Shown here: piece by piece, positions 50,004 to 50,505 of the stretch
Layout of the letters: each line of letters begins with the position of its first letter
Position numbering within the stretch: the stretch's first letter is position 1
Assembly: GCA_017472635.1 (NCBI GenBank)
Contig: JAFUPU010000048.1
Span: 1-50,505 of the forward strand
Source: Bacteroidaceae bacterium
GTDB lineage: Bacteria; Bacteroidota; Bacteroidia; Bacteroidales; Bacteroidaceae
Length of the DNA: 50,505 bases
Direction of reading: 5' to 3'
The notes under the pieces: generated by a model
What the model saw: the letters and a program-made list of their open reading frames with translations, nothing else
Databases searched by the model: none
What the model was told of the DNA's origin: nothing
Position numbers and translations under genes: made by a program

Positions 50004-50505
50004 ATTTCTTTTTCTAAAAAATAACGGTTTAAATTATATTCAGGTAAAAACGTGGTTTCAATAAGTTTAAAATCATTTCTCAGATAGCATCTATAAGCTA
50101 CCTCATTGTTTGTATCAATTTTGATTTTATACATTTCGTTTTCGGAAGATACCTTGGACGCTTTCTCCAATAGTAATGATGCAATCTTGTGTCCTCTATA
50201 TGCAGACAAAACAGCAATAAATGTGACGTATGCAGTTCTTGTTTTTATGTCATTGCAATAAAAGGCGATTAATCCGACAAGTTTACCATCATGTAAACAT
50301 ATGATTATTTCTGCGTTTTCATACAACTTATAATAATAATCGGATACATCTATTCTTGAGCAAAGAGTAAGTGTCCAATTTTGACATCCCCCCAGCTGGA
50401 GATGCTTCAAGACACCTCTAAAGGAAGAGTTCAAAAGTATTGGGATTGCAATTTTAACGTTTGTTGTTTGCCTTGATACCGATGGTTGCAGGCATGAGGT
50501 TCTCA
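50000..50505 (-). CDS. GNAT-family acetyltransferase (5' end beyond window)
   Basis: The frame is open from the stop at 50000 to the right edge of the window, so the true start is not seen; a TTG at 50434 is the first possible internal start. The part seen has the GNAT core: KLVGLIAFYCND, YVTFIAVLSAYRGHKIASLLL (acetyl-CoA loop) and YRCYLRNDFKLI. The N-terminal region CSRIDVSDYYYKLYENAEI is typical of GNATs that sit beside ATP-grasp genes in capsule loci. It overlaps the ATP-grasp gene by 4 bases. Confidence 0.85.
   Translation of the reverse strand, partial: RTSCLQPSVSRQTTNVKIAIPILLNSSFRGVLKHLQLGGCQNWTLTLCSRIDVSDYYYKLYENAEIIICLHDGKLVGLIAFYCNDIKTRTAYVTFIAVLSAYRGHKIASLLLEKASKVSSENEMYKIKIDTNNEVAYRCYLRNDFKLIETTFLPEYNLNRYFLEKEI

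Overview
The window looks like chromosome of a Bacteroidales bacterium (Bacteroides/Phocaeicola type). The reasons are: promoters of the TAnnTTTG type with TTG about 20 bases upstream; an arginine-pathway transcarbamylase carrying Pro90, the mark of the Bacteroides succinylornithine enzyme; lipoproteins whose lipidated Cys is followed by acidic residues; outer-membrane barrels ending in Phe; and a capsule locus with WbsX, EpsG and LicD proteins. By eye the left two thirds is housekeeping-like in composition, and the right third (about 36.6-50.5 kb) is clearly AT-richer and accessory.

Region 1 (1-10.9 kb) is an iron/c-heme locus. One minus-strand operon runs imelysin lipoprotein, di-heme oxidoreductase lipoprotein, outer-membrane porin, mono-heme cytochrome c lipoprotein, Rid/FkbO-like protein, and a fused ResB-CcsA cytochrome c maturation protein that runs off the left edge. 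Beside it lie a second porin (minus) and, divergent from that, a regulator in which a YtfE/RIC-like di-iron hemerythrin module is fused to a LuxR-type DNA-binding domain. The three promoters of this locus are nearly identical and share GTATTGT over the -33 element, which suggests one regulon controlled by the di-iron regulator. This is the most interesting system in the window.

Region 2 (11-33.4 kb) is mostly core: a GNAT protein, proA and succinylornithine transcarbamylase; a 1 kb non-coding stretch with inverted repeats; a cstA operon with a small membrane protein and an outer-membrane barrel; a glycosyl-hydrolase-like protein, an HD protein, LptD and ung on the plus strand; asnA; tRNA-Arg(CCG); uvrA; and cardiolipin synthase. 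Then comes a lipid or fatty-acyl cluster: PlsC-like acyltransferase, FabB-like ketosynthase, acyl carrier protein, a hotdog dehydratase-like protein without the usual His, and a hotdog thioesterase. A large TonB-receptor-like barrel (33.6-36.5 kb) follows and ends at a strong terminator.

Region 3 (36.9-38.7 kb) is a three-gene, minus-strand defence-like operon with its own promoter: a 67-residue possible antitoxin, a 196-residue protein with ADP-ribosyltransferase-like features, and an AbiH-family protein.

Region 4 (38.9-50.5 kb) is the distal part of a capsular/exopolysaccharide operon on the minus strand: GNAT, ATP-grasp, GT2, EpsG-like polymerase, WbsX, a DUF6492-like protein, hexapeptide acyltransferase, a GT4 remnant, GT2, a cytidylyltransferase-Gfo/Idh fusion, SDR, LicD, and a GT4 gene broken by a small insertion. 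Overlapping start/stop codons show tight translational coupling, and the two damaged GT4 genes show that the locus has been reshuffled. The start of this operon lies beyond the right edge.
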